Positions 7,501 to 16,557 are shown, counted from the stretch's first letter. The stretch is DNA of 49,309 nt from Thermoplasmata archaeon (GCA_021806345.1 JAJZXP010000297.1:1-49309), one strand, 5' to 3'. Translations and numbers: made by a program. The notes: generated by a model not told the origin, from the sequence alone.

Positions 7501-9078
7501 GTGTTTGCCCAGCGATCCCCTATAATTATTCTTCAAAACGTGATCAGTGCCATATTCGGTTACGTTGGGTTATTCTTCATCCTAAGATATATAGGAACCG
7601 CAGACTGGGGTTTTGTCGGCGCAGGTATCGGATTTGTCGGTGTTCTTTCATTATTCAGTGATCTGGGATATTCAACAGCACATACCATAAAAATATCAGA
7701 GGGCGAGGATATTGCTGTCTGTAACGGAACATACCTGACAGTAAAACTTGTCCTGGGATTATTATTTGTATTATTGACTGTAGGTTTCCTGGAAGTATGG
7801 ACAAAAGTCCTGCATTACGGTTTTCAGTCTCCTGTTGAATACTGGATTATTCTGTCTCTGATCCCATATTTCTTCTTCAAGAATTTTATAGGTTTCACAA
7901 ACACCTATTTCAGTGCCACGATGAAGTCCATGCGAACCTCTATTCCACCATTGATTGAGGCTGTACTCAGAAATTCCATATTTATTTTCATAGCACTTAT
8001 AATCAAATTCTCAAGTTCTTCCAACCCTGATTATGTTGCAGCAATGTATCTCGCTGCAACTTACAGTTTTACATATACCGTTTATTTCATTATATCACTG
8101 TTTATGGGCAGACCTTGGAAAATAAGCAGGCCTACAAGAAGTATGCTGAAAACTTATACCATCATTGCCCTGCCACTTGTTCTTGTATCTTCAGTTGGTG
8201 CAATCAATGGAAATATTGACAAAGTGATGATACAATTCTTCTGGGAGGCAAATGCCACAAGTGCTTTCTTCTCAAGTCAGCAGATTTCTCAGGTTGTTAC
8301 TACGCTTGCAAGTTCACTCTCAATGTTTTTCCTTCCTCTGCTGATAAGAAAGGGGAAACATGTTGGAAAAGAGGAACACAATCGTTCCATCCACGATTTT
8401 GAGAATCTCATTTCGCTTTACATTCTACCTTTTGTTGTAATACTGGTGGTTCTGGCACCATATGTGATGAATATTTTCAACGCCAATTATATCATTTACA
8501 GTGGAATGCTTTCCCTGCTTGCATTCAGGGCTTACCTGGGGGCCATTAATTCCCCTTACACATCAGCCATTGCAAGTAGAACAAAAACAATGATTATTGC
8601 AAAAATCGACACATCAATGGTCCTGCTGAATATTGCACTAATAGTTCTGTTTGTTCCTCCGTCTCTGTTTGGCTTCAAGGCATTATCCATGGGATGGATA
8701 GGAGCACCAGTTGCTATGGTTGTAGCAACATTCGTCAGTACAATTATTTACCGTATAGTGGTAATGAAACTTGAATCTGTTAAAGTGAATCTTTACCTTT
8801 TAAGACACCTTGTTCCAGCATTATCTCAAGTGGCATTTATTTTGATGGTAATTCACTTTGTTACTCCCAAAGACATCATTTATCTTGGGCCACTTGTGAT
8901 TGCATCTTTGGCAGTATATTTCCTTGTTGCTATTGTCATGGGAGAAACATCCTTCGGCCTGTTGATGGAAATAGCTAAGAATTTCGCTCCAAACAGACTC
9001 TTGAAAAGATATAAGGATGAAGGGACAGAAACAGAATCCGATCTCATTGATATGGAAAAATCCAAAAAAGATTATTAG
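7501..9078 (+). CDS. Polysaccharide flippase-like membrane protein (MOP superfamily)
   Basis: A 525-residue polytopic membrane protein with about 12-14 hydrophobic segments, arranged like Wzx/RfbX-type oligosaccharide flippases of the MOP superfamily. Features include LRYIGTADWGFVGAGIGFVG and LFSDLGYSTAHTIKISEG near the N-terminus, matching the family pattern of a G-rich TM2 and a polar loop, and a hydrophilic acidic tail after residue ~495. The likely role is moving a lipid-linked glycan across the membrane. The start is a GTG; candidate TATA motifs lie at 7453-7460 and 7483-7490, and the second would be too close to the GTG for a leaderless start, so a start slightly downstream is possible. 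It stands apart from the main glycan island and pairs functionally with the flippase at 31905. Confidence 0.75.
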   Translation: MFAQRSPIIILQNVISAIFGYVGLFFILRYIGTADWGFVGAGIGFVGVLSLFSDLGYSTAHTIKISEGEDIAVCNGTYLTVKLVLGLLFVLLTVGFLEVWTKVLHYGFQSPVEYWIILSLIPYFFFKNFIGFTNTYFSATMKSMRTSIPPLIEAVLRNSIFIFIALIIKFSSSSNPDYVAAMYLAATYSFTYTVYFIISLFMGRPWKISRPTRSMLKTYTIIALPLVLVSSVGAINGNIDKVMIQFFWEANATSAFFSSQQISQVVTTLASSLSMFFLPLLIRKGKHVGKEEHNRSIHDFENLISLYILPFVVILVVLAPYVMNIFNANYIIYSGMLSLLAFRAYLGAINSPYTSAIASRTKTMIIAKIDTSMVLLNIALIVLFVPPSLFGFKALSMGWIGAPVAMVVATFVSTIIYRIVVMKLESVKVNLYLLRHLVPALSQVAFILMVIHFVTPKDIIYLGPLVIASLAVYFLVAIVMGETSFGLLMEIAKNFAPNRLLKRYKDEGTETESDLIDMEKSKKDY

Positions 9079-9102
9079 TTTAAATAGTATCTATAGACAC
9101 CT

Positions 9103-9747
9103 ATGCCTATTTACGCAGTAGACGAACACGAACTTATGCAGGAAGAATCCACTCTTAAGGAAGGAGACGCAGAGATACAGGATGGAACACTTTACCTCAC
9201 CGACAAGCGTCTGATTTATGAAAAGAAGGGAAAAAGAGGCCTACTGCACGCAACACCATCCAAGACGTACATGGATGTACCTCTTTACGAACTGAAGAAC
9301 GTGTCACCAACAGTTCCCATGATCAAGGTATTCACAAAAAAATTCCTGACCGTTGAATTTGAACTGGACGGAGTTCACAAGAAATACGAATTCCAACTGT
9401 CAGACCCAAAGAAGTGGAATGATGAGATCGTACGATGGATCAGCGACGCCAGAAGACACCACGATGATGATGCAAAAAAACAGGAAGATGAAAGCCATCG
9501 CAAGGAGGTTGAACTTGCAAATGCAAAATCCTCCAAGACACATATAGGAATGGCATATTTTGGAAGGGAACCAAGGATTTCAAACAGCCCCACCGTGGTC
9601 GAATCAAACGAGGAAGAAAACACCCCGGAAGAAAAAAAGTCCCTCCGCGGACCTGATTATATCCCAATGCTATGCGAGACCTGTGGTTCAGAACTGAAAC
9701 CTGATATGAAGTTCTGTCCAAATTGTGGAGCAAAGGTTAGCCATTAG
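9103..9747 (+). CDS. PH-like (GRAM/bPH-type) domain protein with C-terminal zinc ribbon
   Basis: A 214-residue soluble protein. Residues ~10-110 form a PH/GRAM-like beta domain (EGDAEIQDGTLYLTDKRLIY is the typical entry, followed by alternating strands and an amphipathic helix DPKKWNDEIVRWI). Residues ~115-180 are a charged, Glu/Lys-rich linker. The C-terminus is a zinc ribbon with C191-x2-C194 and C205-x2-C208 (CETCGSEL, CPNCGAKV). Such proteins are common in archaea but have no firm function; PH-like domains suggest membrane lipid or protein contact, and the ribbon suggests protein or nucleic-acid binding. A TATA box TTTAAATA at 9079-9086 supports a leaderless ATG at 9103. Confidence 0.7.
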   Translation: MPIYAVDEHELMQEESTLKEGDAEIQDGTLYLTDKRLIYEKKGKRGLLHATPSKTYMDVPLYELKNVSPTVPMIKVFTKKFLTVEFELDGVHKKYEFQLSDPKKWNDEIVRWISDARRHHDDDAKKQEDESHRKEVELANAKSSKTHIGMAYFGREPRISNSPTVVESNEEENTPEEKKSLRGPDYIPMLCETCGSELKPDMKFCPNCGAKVSH

Positions 9748-9823
9748 GCTTATGAACCAACCCTGATTTTTATTTTATGGCCATTGAGCTGAAATGCTCT
9801 CGCCATAAGATGGTGTTGCAACG

Positions 9824-10738
9824 ATAAAGATTGAGGATGTATCGAAATCTTATTCTGCTAAGCAAACCCTGGCAGTTGACAGCGTATCCATGGATGTCAG
9901 GGACGGAGAAGTCTTATGTCTTGTAGGATTAAACGGTGCCGGAAAGACAACGATTATACGTATGACCTCCGGAATCATTCTTCCGAGCAGGGGAAACATC
10001 ACAATCGATAGTTACAATATTGTATCCAATAAGGTGGAAGCATCCAGGAGAGTGGGATGGGTTCCGGAATTTCCAAATTTTGAACCAAATGCCAAGCCGC
10101 TTCCACTTATGAGGTACTTTGCAGGTTATTATAACCTGAAAGGAAAAGAAGCTGAAAAGAGGATAAAAGAAAGCCTCGAATCAGTAGGATTATCGGATTA
10201 TCTTGACAGGAAACTCAGTGGATATTCCCAGGGAATGAAGAAGAGATTCTCAATAGCTGAATCACTTATAGGGGACCCACAGAATATTCTTTTCGATGAG
10301 ACATTCAACGGCCTTGATCCGGAAGGAGTTGTCTTTGTCAGGAACCGGATTAATAATCTAAGGAAGATAGGAAAGGCCATAATGCTGTCATCCCACATTC
10401 TCACCGAGGTTGAGGGAATAGCAGACAGGGTGGCAATAATCAGCCATGGTAAGCTGTTGAAAATACTCAACCGGAATGAACTGAAGAACCTGGGAAGAGA
10501 CATGATGTTCCTGGTTGTTGACAATCCAGATGAAAGGATAACCTCAATCCTGAAGAAATTTGGAGAACCTGCTGTTAATGGCACTGAGATAACCCTGAAG
10601 GATCTTACAGTTCCCAGGGAAAGGTATTCAGAAGTCCCATCAGAACTGGTAAAAGAAGGATACATGATTGGGCGTTTCCAAATTGCGGGGGAAAGCCTCG
10701 AAGAATACTTTTTCTCACTGGTGGGTGAGAAGCTGTGA
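9824..10738 (+). CDS. ABC-2 type exporter ATP-binding protein (start codon unclear)
   Basis: ATPase subunit of an ABC-2 transporter. Counting from the only in-frame ATG (9890), the Walker A GLNGAGKTT is at residues 13-21, the signature LSGYSQGMKKR at 109-119, the Walker B ILFDE at 133-137 followed by the D-loop NGLDPEG, and the H-loop in LSSHIL. The first conserved strand (IKIEDVSKSY, with the A-loop Tyr) lies upstream of that ATG, in frame back to about 9824. An in-frame TAA at 9806-9808 closes the frame and no ATG, GTG or TTG lies between. Translation must use a rare start (ATA 9824 or ATT 9830), start late without the A-loop, or the gene carries a mutation. The stop overlaps the permease start by GTGA. 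Confidence 0.85.
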   Translation: MKIEDVSKSYSAKQTLAVDSVSMDVRDGEVLCLVGLNGAGKTTIIRMTSGIILPSRGNITIDSYNIVSNKVEASRRVGWVPEFPNFEPNAKPLPLMRYFAGYYNLKGKEAEKRIKESLESVGLSDYLDRKLSGYSQGMKKRFSIAESLIGDPQNILFDETFNGLDPEGVVFVRNRINNLRKIGKAIMLSSHILTEVEGIADRVAIISHGKLLKILNRNELKNLGRDMMFLVVDNPDERITSILKKFGEPAVNGTEITLKDLTVPRERYSEVPSELVKEGYMIGRFQIAGESLEEYFFSLVGEKL

Positions 10739-12195
10739 GGCCATTTACATATGAGCTGAGGAGGACACTTACGAGTAAATTCGTAATTCTGCTCATAGTT
10801 GCTATCATTGGTTTCTCAAGTCTTCTTGCTTATGAAACATCAGTAAATTACAATGCCTCTCCCCTTACTTCCCGGGCACCATCTGTAAGCTATGGCTATT
10901 ATATATCCGGTGATAACGCCACTATTGTTGCGTACGCTCATGATCCATACGGTCAGCCTTACGGGAACCTGAAACTTAACTACCTGGATCAGGGGACGTA
11001 TTATGTGGTTGAAACAGCAAGCAATGGTTTTGCCAATGTTTCTCTGCCTTATGTTCTAACGGGCACCACTTCGGTTGTACTGAATTACACATACGAGATG
11101 TTTGGGACATCCATATCTTCCCAGAAAATCACCATAACAATATCGCCTCTTGTACCGTACACTGGATACAGCATATATTCTGGTCTGTTTAACAACAAAA
11201 ACAATTCCAATTTAGGTTTTATTGTAATGTATGTTGGTCCTGGTGGAACAGCTTCAGGTCAGGTAAACACCTATGTAGGAACATACTCAGCCGGAGAGAC
11301 CAGTTCTGATCTGGCTTCAAATGCCACTTATCAAGTCACAATGTCTGACTTTGTTGTGAGAACAGTTTTCCCTGTTACGCCCTCCAACCTGCTGAATCAG
11401 ACCTTTGCAGTAGCTGTTGAAAACCAGTCCGGTGTTTTTGTTCACCCTTCTCCAAATTACGCATATTTCCTTGGGAGATTATCTGTATATGTTCCAATAA
11501 CAGAGACTCTTCTCCAGAACATGGTGCTTAGTGGAATAGGAACCACTCTTGGTTTGCTCATTCCAATTCTAGGAATTTTCACTTCTTACCTGACATATGG
11601 CAAGGACAGAACCATGGGGGTGCTGGAATCCACCCTGAAACGCCCAGTTACCAGGCAGGGCATTATTACTTCACGATTTACGGCCAATGCTGTTTCCATC
11701 GGTATTTCTGTTGTACTTTCTGTTATTGCCGGGGATCTTATCATCCTCTATTTCTTTGGCAAAACCCTCAGTCTTTACTTCAGCCTGTTCTTTATCTGGA
11801 CTTACATAATTGAAGGGCTTTCCTTCCTTGCACTCATGTATATGTTTGCTCATATTGTCAGGTCGCAGAGCAGGCTCCTCGGAATTGCCATTGCACTGTT
11901 TATCATAATGGACATTTTCTGGCTTATAATTCCTGCAGCAATACTTGGCGGGCTGGGGATATCGAGAGCCAGCACTACATATATTCTTGGAAATGTCGCT
12001 TTTGGATACGCCAGTCCTGCAGGTTATGGAAGTCTGGTCCAATTCCTCTTCACAAAACATGTGGGTTTTCTTTCCACTGTAACAGTTAATCCGGCTGTTT
12101 ATGGTGTCACAGAGATATATCTGATACTGGCAGGGCTACTCTGGGTAACTGTGCCATACGCAATTACATATTATCTGGCAAGGAATTTTGACTGA
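10735..12195 (+). CDS. ABC-2 type exporter permease with large extracytoplasmic domain
   Basis: A 486-residue permease partner of the preceding ATPase, starting with GTG in a four-base GTGA overlap and preceded by a GGTGGGTGAG Shine-Dalgarno-like stretch. One N-terminal membrane helix (FVILLIVAIIGFSSLLAY) is followed by about 230 residues of Ser/Thr/Asn-rich sequence predicted outside the cell. Part of it (HDPYGQPYGNLKLNYLDQG) looks like a carboxypeptidase-regulatory-type Ig-like beta domain. About five or six membrane helices then complete the ABC-2 core (about 260-486), including YGKDRTMGVLESTLKRPVTR, the typical cytosolic coupling segment. The substrate is unknown; lipid, drug or peptide export are all possible. 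Confidence 0.8.
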   Translation: MRPFTYELRRTLTSKFVILLIVAIIGFSSLLAYETSVNYNASPLTSRAPSVSYGYYISGDNATIVAYAHDPYGQPYGNLKLNYLDQGTYYVVETASNGFANVSLPYVLTGTTSVVLNYTYEMFGTSISSQKITITISPLVPYTGYSIYSGLFNNKNNSNLGFIVMYVGPGGTASGQVNTYVGTYSAGETSSDLASNATYQVTMSDFVVRTVFPVTPSNLLNQTFAVAVENQSGVFVHPSPNYAYFLGRLSVYVPITETLLQNMVLSGIGTTLGLLIPILGIFTSYLTYGKDRTMGVLESTLKRPVTRQGIITSRFTANAVSIGISVVLSVIAGDLIILYFFGKTLSLYFSLFFIWTYIIEGLSFLALMYMFAHIVRSQSRLLGIAIALFIIMDIFWLIIPAAILGGLGISRASTTYILGNVAFGYASPAGYGSLVQFLFTKHVGFLSTVTVNPAVYGVTEIYLILAGLLWVTVPYAITYYLARNFD

Positions 12196-12231
12196 CCTTC
12201 ATACAATGATGGAAAAAAATGATGGAATAAA

Positions 12232-12900
12232 CTAGTATATCCTGTTCAGAACATTGTTCTTCAGATATTCTATGACTTCACCAACATGTGATTTCATTCT
12301 GTCTCTTGCCTCTTCAGCATTACCTGATTCCATTGCTCTCAGGACGTCTTCATGTTCCTTTATTTCACTTAGACGCCTGTCGCTACTGCTGAATAGGGCA
12401 GTTCTGATCACCTTCAGTTTCAGCCTTACCTGTGCTGTATATTCTGAAATGTATCTGTTTCCACTTCCTTTGGCAATGATTGAGTGGAACTTACCATTTA
12501 GATCTGCCAACTTGATAGGTTCAGGTTCCTTGTCCTGGTTTAGTCTCTTGATCAATTCCAGTGTAGTTTTCAGTTCCTCAAGAATCTCAGGTTTTAATTT
12601 CTTTGTGGCAAGGTAAGTTGCTTCTGATTCAAGAATGCCCCTTATTTCGTACAGTTCGAGAACTTCATTCTCGTCAAGAAAGATAACATTGTAAAATCTC
12701 CCGTTTCTGAATACCAGCCCCTCCACTTCCAATTGTACCAGTGCTTCTCTTACTGGGGTTTTGCTCATATTGAGGCTTTTGACAATATTGTCCGGGCTGA
12801 TGGATTGACCTGCCCTGTATCTTCCATTGAGAATTCCGTCAAAGATGTATTTGTAAGCAGTTTCAGTTAAGGTCAGTTTGTCAGGATTTTCAATTTTCAT
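12232..12900 (-). CDS. GntR-family regulator, FadR/FCD subfamily
   Basis: A 222-residue repressor-type protein. The N-terminal winged helix covers residues ~10-75: TAYKYIFDGILNGRYRAGQ, then the recognition helix in MSKTPVREALVQLEVEGLV, the GntR hallmark. The C-terminal all-helical FCD ligand-binding domain (~80-215) includes LYEIRGILESEATYLA and the usual metal-site pattern of His residues (FHSIIAKGSGN, KEHEDVLRAM, MKSHVGEV). This architecture binds small organic acids. A TATA-like TTTTTTATAG about 25 bases before the ATG fits a leaderless start. It is convergent with the ABC permease, so its target is not evident from position; it may act on a sugar-acid gene elsewhere. Confidence 0.88.
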   Translation of the reverse strand: MKIENPDKLTLTETAYKYIFDGILNGRYRAGQSISPDNIVKSLNMSKTPVREALVQLEVEGLVFRNGRFYNVIFLDENEVLELYEIRGILESEATYLATKKLKPEILEELKTTLELIKRLNQDKEPEPIKLADLNGKFHSIIAKGSGNRYISEYTAQVRLKLKVIRTALFSSSDRRLSEIKEHEDVLRAMESGNAEEARDRMKSHVGEVIEYLKNNVLNRIY

Positions 12901-13143
12901 TTATCAATTGGTGATAACAACACTATAAAAAACATTTCATTTATTTTCAGGCATTCAAAAGTAAATACTCCGGCAATTTTTTTTAATTGTCGGAAATAGG
13001 GCCTTGTTTCGGATGGAAATTTCTAACTTTTGCCTGAAATCCATTCATTATTCTGGTAAGACCTTTTGGGCATGAATTGCGAAATCTATAAAGATAAAGG
13101 ATCAGGGTTATAATTCAGTAAAAATTAATTATTCGTGATTTAA

Positions 13144-13884
13144 ATGGAAATATTCGAAACGAAGGTTGTTAATCTCGATAAGGTTGAATTCCACAATCCC
13201 GTTATAATTGGAGGTTTTGTTGGCAACACATTAACCGGTTTCATTGCCTCAAGTTACATTATTGAAAGACTTCAGATGCATCAGATAGCACATGTGAAAT
13301 CACCTCACATACCTCCAGTGGCAGTATTCATAGGTAAAAAACTTAGAACTCCCTTCAGGATTTACTCCAACAAGGCTGGATCAATAGTGGTTGCCATATG
13401 TGAAGTTCCTATTGATGATGAAGGCCTTTACGAAATATCGAGTGCGCTTTTAAACTGGTTTGCCGAAACAAACCCGAAAGACCTGGTGATTCTCGAAGGT
13501 TCGCCGGTACCCCAGATTGTCAGTGAACACAAAGTATACTGCATTGCTAATGAGGAAAAACTCAAGACATTTACAAGCAAGGGAATTGAGCCGGCGCATT
13601 CTGCCCTTATTACAGGAATGGGCGGAGCATTACTTAATGAGGCACTGGCACACAAAATACCTGCAGTTACATTCATTACGCCAGCTTCTTTGAACATTGC
13701 AGACCCAGGATCGGTTCTTTCCCTTATAGAGAATGTAAATGATGCCTTTGGGCTCAGGATTGATACCGCGATCTTGGAAGAAAGTGTCAAGGATTTCCAT
13801 TCCCAACTTAAGGAACTTATGGATCAGTACAAGAAGATGTACACAAAGCCAGAAAAAGGTCCAAGCGAATCCATGTATGGATAA
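13144..13884 (+). CDS. PAC2-family protein (archaeal proteasome-assembly chaperone homologue)
   Basis: A 246-residue soluble protein of the PAC2/DUF75 family. The family fold is visible as NPVIIGGFVGNTLTGFIASSYIIERL at the N-terminus, SPHIPPVAVF, the strand DLVILEGSPVP, and the helix-strand unit ALITGMGGALLNEALAHKIPAVTFITPAS followed by DPGSVLSLIENVN. The C-terminal 30 residues are charged and probably helical. Archaeal members (PbaA/PbaB type) are related to eukaryotic Pac1/Pac2, which assist 20S alpha-ring assembly, though some bind other partners. No proteasome gene is adjacent. A TATA-like TTATAATT near 13110 precedes the ATG. Confidence 0.85.
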   Translation: MEIFETKVVNLDKVEFHNPVIIGGFVGNTLTGFIASSYIIERLQMHQIAHVKSPHIPPVAVFIGKKLRTPFRIYSNKAGSIVVAICEVPIDDEGLYEISSALLNWFAETNPKDLVILEGSPVPQIVSEHKVYCIANEEKLKTFTSKGIEPAHSALITGMGGALLNEALAHKIPAVTFITPASLNIADPGSVLSLIENVNDAFGLRIDTAILEESVKDFHSQLKELMDQYKKMYTKPEKGPSESMYG

Positions 13885-13964
13885 GTTATATCCATACTGT
13901 CATTCTTTTTTACATCTGCGGAAAAATAGAAGAATGTAAGAAGAGCCTACATTACTCTTTGCAT

Positions 13965-14699
13965 TCATTGGATCCCGATAAATCTATCAATTAAGCTAAC
14001 ACCCATAGAAGAACTCACCATTCTCTCAAATATTGTTCTCCTTGGGGAATATTCCCTTATCTTCTTTTTAAGTCCATATGTGTCTATCAAATCCTTTATG
14101 GGATCTTCCAGCGATCCAATTTTATCTATGAGACCAAGTTTCAGAGCATTGTCAGAAGAAAATATTTCGCCTGTTGCTATTTTTTCAATGTTTTCAGGAC
14201 TAATGTTCCTGTTCTCTGCTACAGAATTCTTGAAAACAGAATAAGAGAATTCAAGAATCTCTGAGTATTTCTGTTTAGCGACATCGTTGGTTTCTGTAAA
14301 GGGATTCAGCATGTCCTTGTATTCTCCCATTTTGAGTACGTCCATCTTTACTCCTAGTTTCTGGAGCAATTCTGTGACGTTTGGATTGATTGCTATAACG
14401 CCAATTGAACCTGTTATTGAAGTGTTCATGGCATAGATCTTTGTGGAAGCACTTGCAATCCAGTAAGCGCCTGATGCGCCCAAACCTTCAATCATAGTGA
14501 AGACTGGTTTGATCTTTTTAATTTTCTTTACACATTCCATTAGTATTTCTGAAGAGGATGCTTCTCCCCCTCCCGAGTTCATGGTCAGTAAAAGTGCCTT
14601 TATTTTTTTGGAATGTTCAATGTATGAAAACACTTCTCTTAATTGCCTGGCCATTCTGGAATTTATATTTCCTGACAGGTTGACCTTTGCGATTACCAT
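13965..14699 (-). CDS. sppA: Signal peptide peptidase SppA-like protease (S49)
   Basis: A 244-residue single-domain S49 protease of the ClpP/crotonase fold. The serine nucleophile is S76 in GLGASGAYWIAS and the general-base lysine is K128 in MGEYKDMLNPFTE; both are the family's catalytic dyad. NSGGGEASSS (residues 41-50) forms the oxyanion/strand region, and ITGSIGV follows the nucleophile helix as usual. There is no N-terminal membrane anchor, unlike most SppA proteins: the reading frame starts directly with the first beta strand (MVIAKVNLSG). The start is well placed, with a TATA-like GTATAAATT about 25-30 bases upstream. It may work in the cytosol or associate peripherally with the membrane, removing cleaved signal peptides or other small peptides. 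Confidence 0.88.
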   Translation of the reverse strand: MVIAKVNLSGNINSRMARQLREVFSYIEHSKKIKALLLTMNSGGGEASSSEILMECVKKIKKIKPVFTMIEGLGASGAYWIASASTKIYAMNTSITGSIGVIAINPNVTELLQKLGVKMDVLKMGEYKDMLNPFTETNDVAKQKYSEILEFSYSVFKNSVAENRNISPENIEKIATGEIFSSDNALKLGLIDKIGSLEDPIKDLIDTYGLKKKIREYSPRRTIFERMVSSSMGVSLIDRFIGIQ

Positions 14700-14795
14700 G
14701 AATTATAAAATCCTGGAGGGAATTTATACTTGTTCTCTTTGGTTAAATGGTGGAAAATTGTGTATAGGAAATGGTAAAATCAAGATATTGTGATT

Positions 14796-15365
14796 TTAGC
14801 TCTTTTCACTATTTTCCAAGATACGGTCTAGCTCTAGGCATATCATGTGAATTATTGAAATGTGAACTTCCTGTATTATTGGTGTAAAATCTGAGTCTAC
14901 ATTGAACAGTTCGTCTACAATGCCCTTTAGTTTTCCCCCGGAACGTCCAGTTAATGCAACAGTATAAGCACCATTCTCTTTTGCTGCTTCTATGGCTTTT
15001 AAAACGTTCCTGGAGTTTCCAGAGGTGCTTATGCCAACAACCACATCCTTATCCGTTGCCAAAGCTCTGACAGGCCTAGAGAATACGTCGTCATAGGTAT
15101 AATCATTAGCTATTGCTGTCATGGATGACGTATTTGTAGAAAGTGCTATTGCTGGGAGAGCACCTCTTTCCTTTGTGAAATGCCCATCCAGTTCTCCAAC
15201 AAAATGCTGAGCATCTGCTGCGGAACCACCGTTTCCGAAGGCTATGAGTTTTGCACCATTGAGAAATGAGGAATTTAGGAGTTCTGCAAATTTTTCTATT
15301 TTGTTTACGTCTACTGAGTTTCTTGCTTTCAAACCCTGGTTAATATATTCTTTCAAAGTGAGCAT
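14796..15365 (-). CDS. gmhA: Phosphoheptose isomerase (SIS domain)
   Basis: A 189-residue single-SIS-domain protein matching sedoheptulose-7-phosphate isomerase GmhA, which makes D-glycero-D-manno-heptose 7-phosphate for heptose-containing glycans. Visible are the phosphate loop FGNGGSAADAQHF (43-55) with catalytic Glu candidate E58 in GELDGHF, the second SIS loop VGISTSGNSRNV, ALTGRSGGKLKG, and the C-terminal QEVHISIIHMICLELD carrying the second catalytic-site His. Length is normal. It ends the left flank of the glycosyltransferase island and is read in the same direction as the three glycosyltransferase genes upstream, which suggests a heptose or related sugar in the glycan. Other Gmh enzymes (kinase, phosphatase) are not in the window. 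Confidence 0.85.
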   Translation of the reverse strand: MLTLKEYINQGLKARNSVDVNKIEKFAELLNSSFLNGAKLIAFGNGGSAADAQHFVGELDGHFTKERGALPAIALSTNTSSMTAIANDYTYDDVFSRPVRALATDKDVVVGISTSGNSRNVLKAIEAAKENGAYTVALTGRSGGKLKGIVDELFNVDSDFTPIIQEVHISIIHMICLELDRILENSEKS

Positions 15366-15437
15366 GTTAACTTTTACTCTAAGGTTTAAGTCCTTTTATT
15401 CTTTTTCTCGTTTGTTTCAACCTGTTATGAATATAAT

Positions 15438-16553
15438 TCAACAATCTAACAAACTGCTGATTATCTCAAAGGTGCTACGGGTTGTATTTTCATAACTGTT
15501 CTTCTGGGAATACTCCATGAAGAATTTCGAGTCATTTTCAAGCTTTTCCGTATCATGGGCTGCTTCTTCTATGGATGCAGCAAAAGTTTCAATTTTTGAC
15601 AAAGTCATGTGTTGCTTCAGTGTGTCATCAAATCCTCTGGCACCAACTTCCGTTGTAACGATCGGGATTCCTAATGAAATATAGTCATTCATTTTTAAAT
15701 TCCTACCGGAACCTTTACTCACCGGATTTATTGCCAATAATGAATGAACCATCTCGCGATCTTTGCTCTCTCCTCCGAGTTCACCAAGTAATTTCACATT
15801 TGACGGCAGACTCTTCTTACTGATTGCATGGGATACACTCCCTATGATTTTGAACTGGTAATGAGGAAGGTTTATAGCCACTTTCAGTAGTAATTCAACT
15901 GCCTCAACATTTGGAAGGTATGCAGAACCTATGAACACTATTTCATTCGAATTAGTCCCATTCCATTTCTGTGTTGGAGTTTCAAATCCTTCAGGTATAC
16001 AGACAACTTTCTTTTCGCCGAGTCCAAATTTGTTAACCAAAAAACTTGAATCCTCATGAGACACGGTTATTATGAGATCGGAAGCCTGAATCAGTTCTTG
16101 TTCGAGTTCTTGTACGTAAGCTTCCCATTTATTTCCTTTTCGCAGTGATCCCTCTACATTGTGGGCGTCATATATGATTTTTTTACCCATAACAAAATTC
16201 TTTACCAGTCTATATTGCCAAGGGCCTTCAAAAATGATAACTTCTGCAGTCGAAACAGATTTCTTAATCTCTTTCAGGTATTTCCGCCGTAAAAATTTTC
16301 CTTTCGAGATAAAAATTTCTAAACTCCTTTCGCCCTTAAGGAATGCAAGTCCTGTTAAAAGTAGGGATCTAAACTGTCTAGCTTTACTTTCTTCTTCATC
16401 TCTTAGAATTAACCCGCCTACAGAATAAGCAATCCGTGATTCAAATTTTGATAGGTAACGTCTGCACCTCATGGCATACGCGCTAGTATATTTTGGAATG
16501 ATCTTTCCATGACACAATTGTACGATCTTGACATCGGCAGGTATAGGGGGCAA
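15438..16553 (-). CDS. Glycosyltransferase, GT4-like (GT-B fold)
   Basis: A 371-residue cytosolic GT-B glycosyltransferase. The N-terminal Rossmann half contains ADVKIVQLCHGK and KIIYDAHNVEGSLRKG (the DAHNVE pattern is common in GT4 enzymes). The C-terminal nucleotide-sugar half has VCIPEGFE, the strand IVFIGSAYLPNVEAVELL, and KGSGRNLKMNDYISLGIPIVTTEVGARGF, with the usual E-x7-E partly degenerate. The start is a TTG four bases after the stop of the preceding GT2 gene, with GGAG about ten bases upstream, so the pair is co-translated. A role in surface-glycan assembly is inferred from context; donor and acceptor are unknown. Confidence 0.78.
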   Translation of the reverse strand: MPPIPADVKIVQLCHGKIIPKYTSAYAMRCRRYLSKFESRIAYSVGGLILRDEEESKARQFRSLLLTGLAFLKGERSLEIFISKGKFLRRKYLKEIKKSVSTAEVIIFEGPWQYRLVKNFVMGKKIIYDAHNVEGSLRKGNKWEAYVQELEQELIQASDLIITVSHEDSSFLVNKFGLGEKKVVCIPEGFETPTQKWNGTNSNEIVFIGSAYLPNVEAVELLLKVAINLPHYQFKIIGSVSHAISKKSLPSNVKLLGELGGESKDREMVHSLLAINPVSKGSGRNLKMNDYISLGIPIVTTEVGARGFDDTLKQHMTLSKIETFAASIEEAAHDTEKLENDSKFFMEYSQKNSYENTTRSTFEIISSLLDC

Positions 16554-16557
16554 AATA

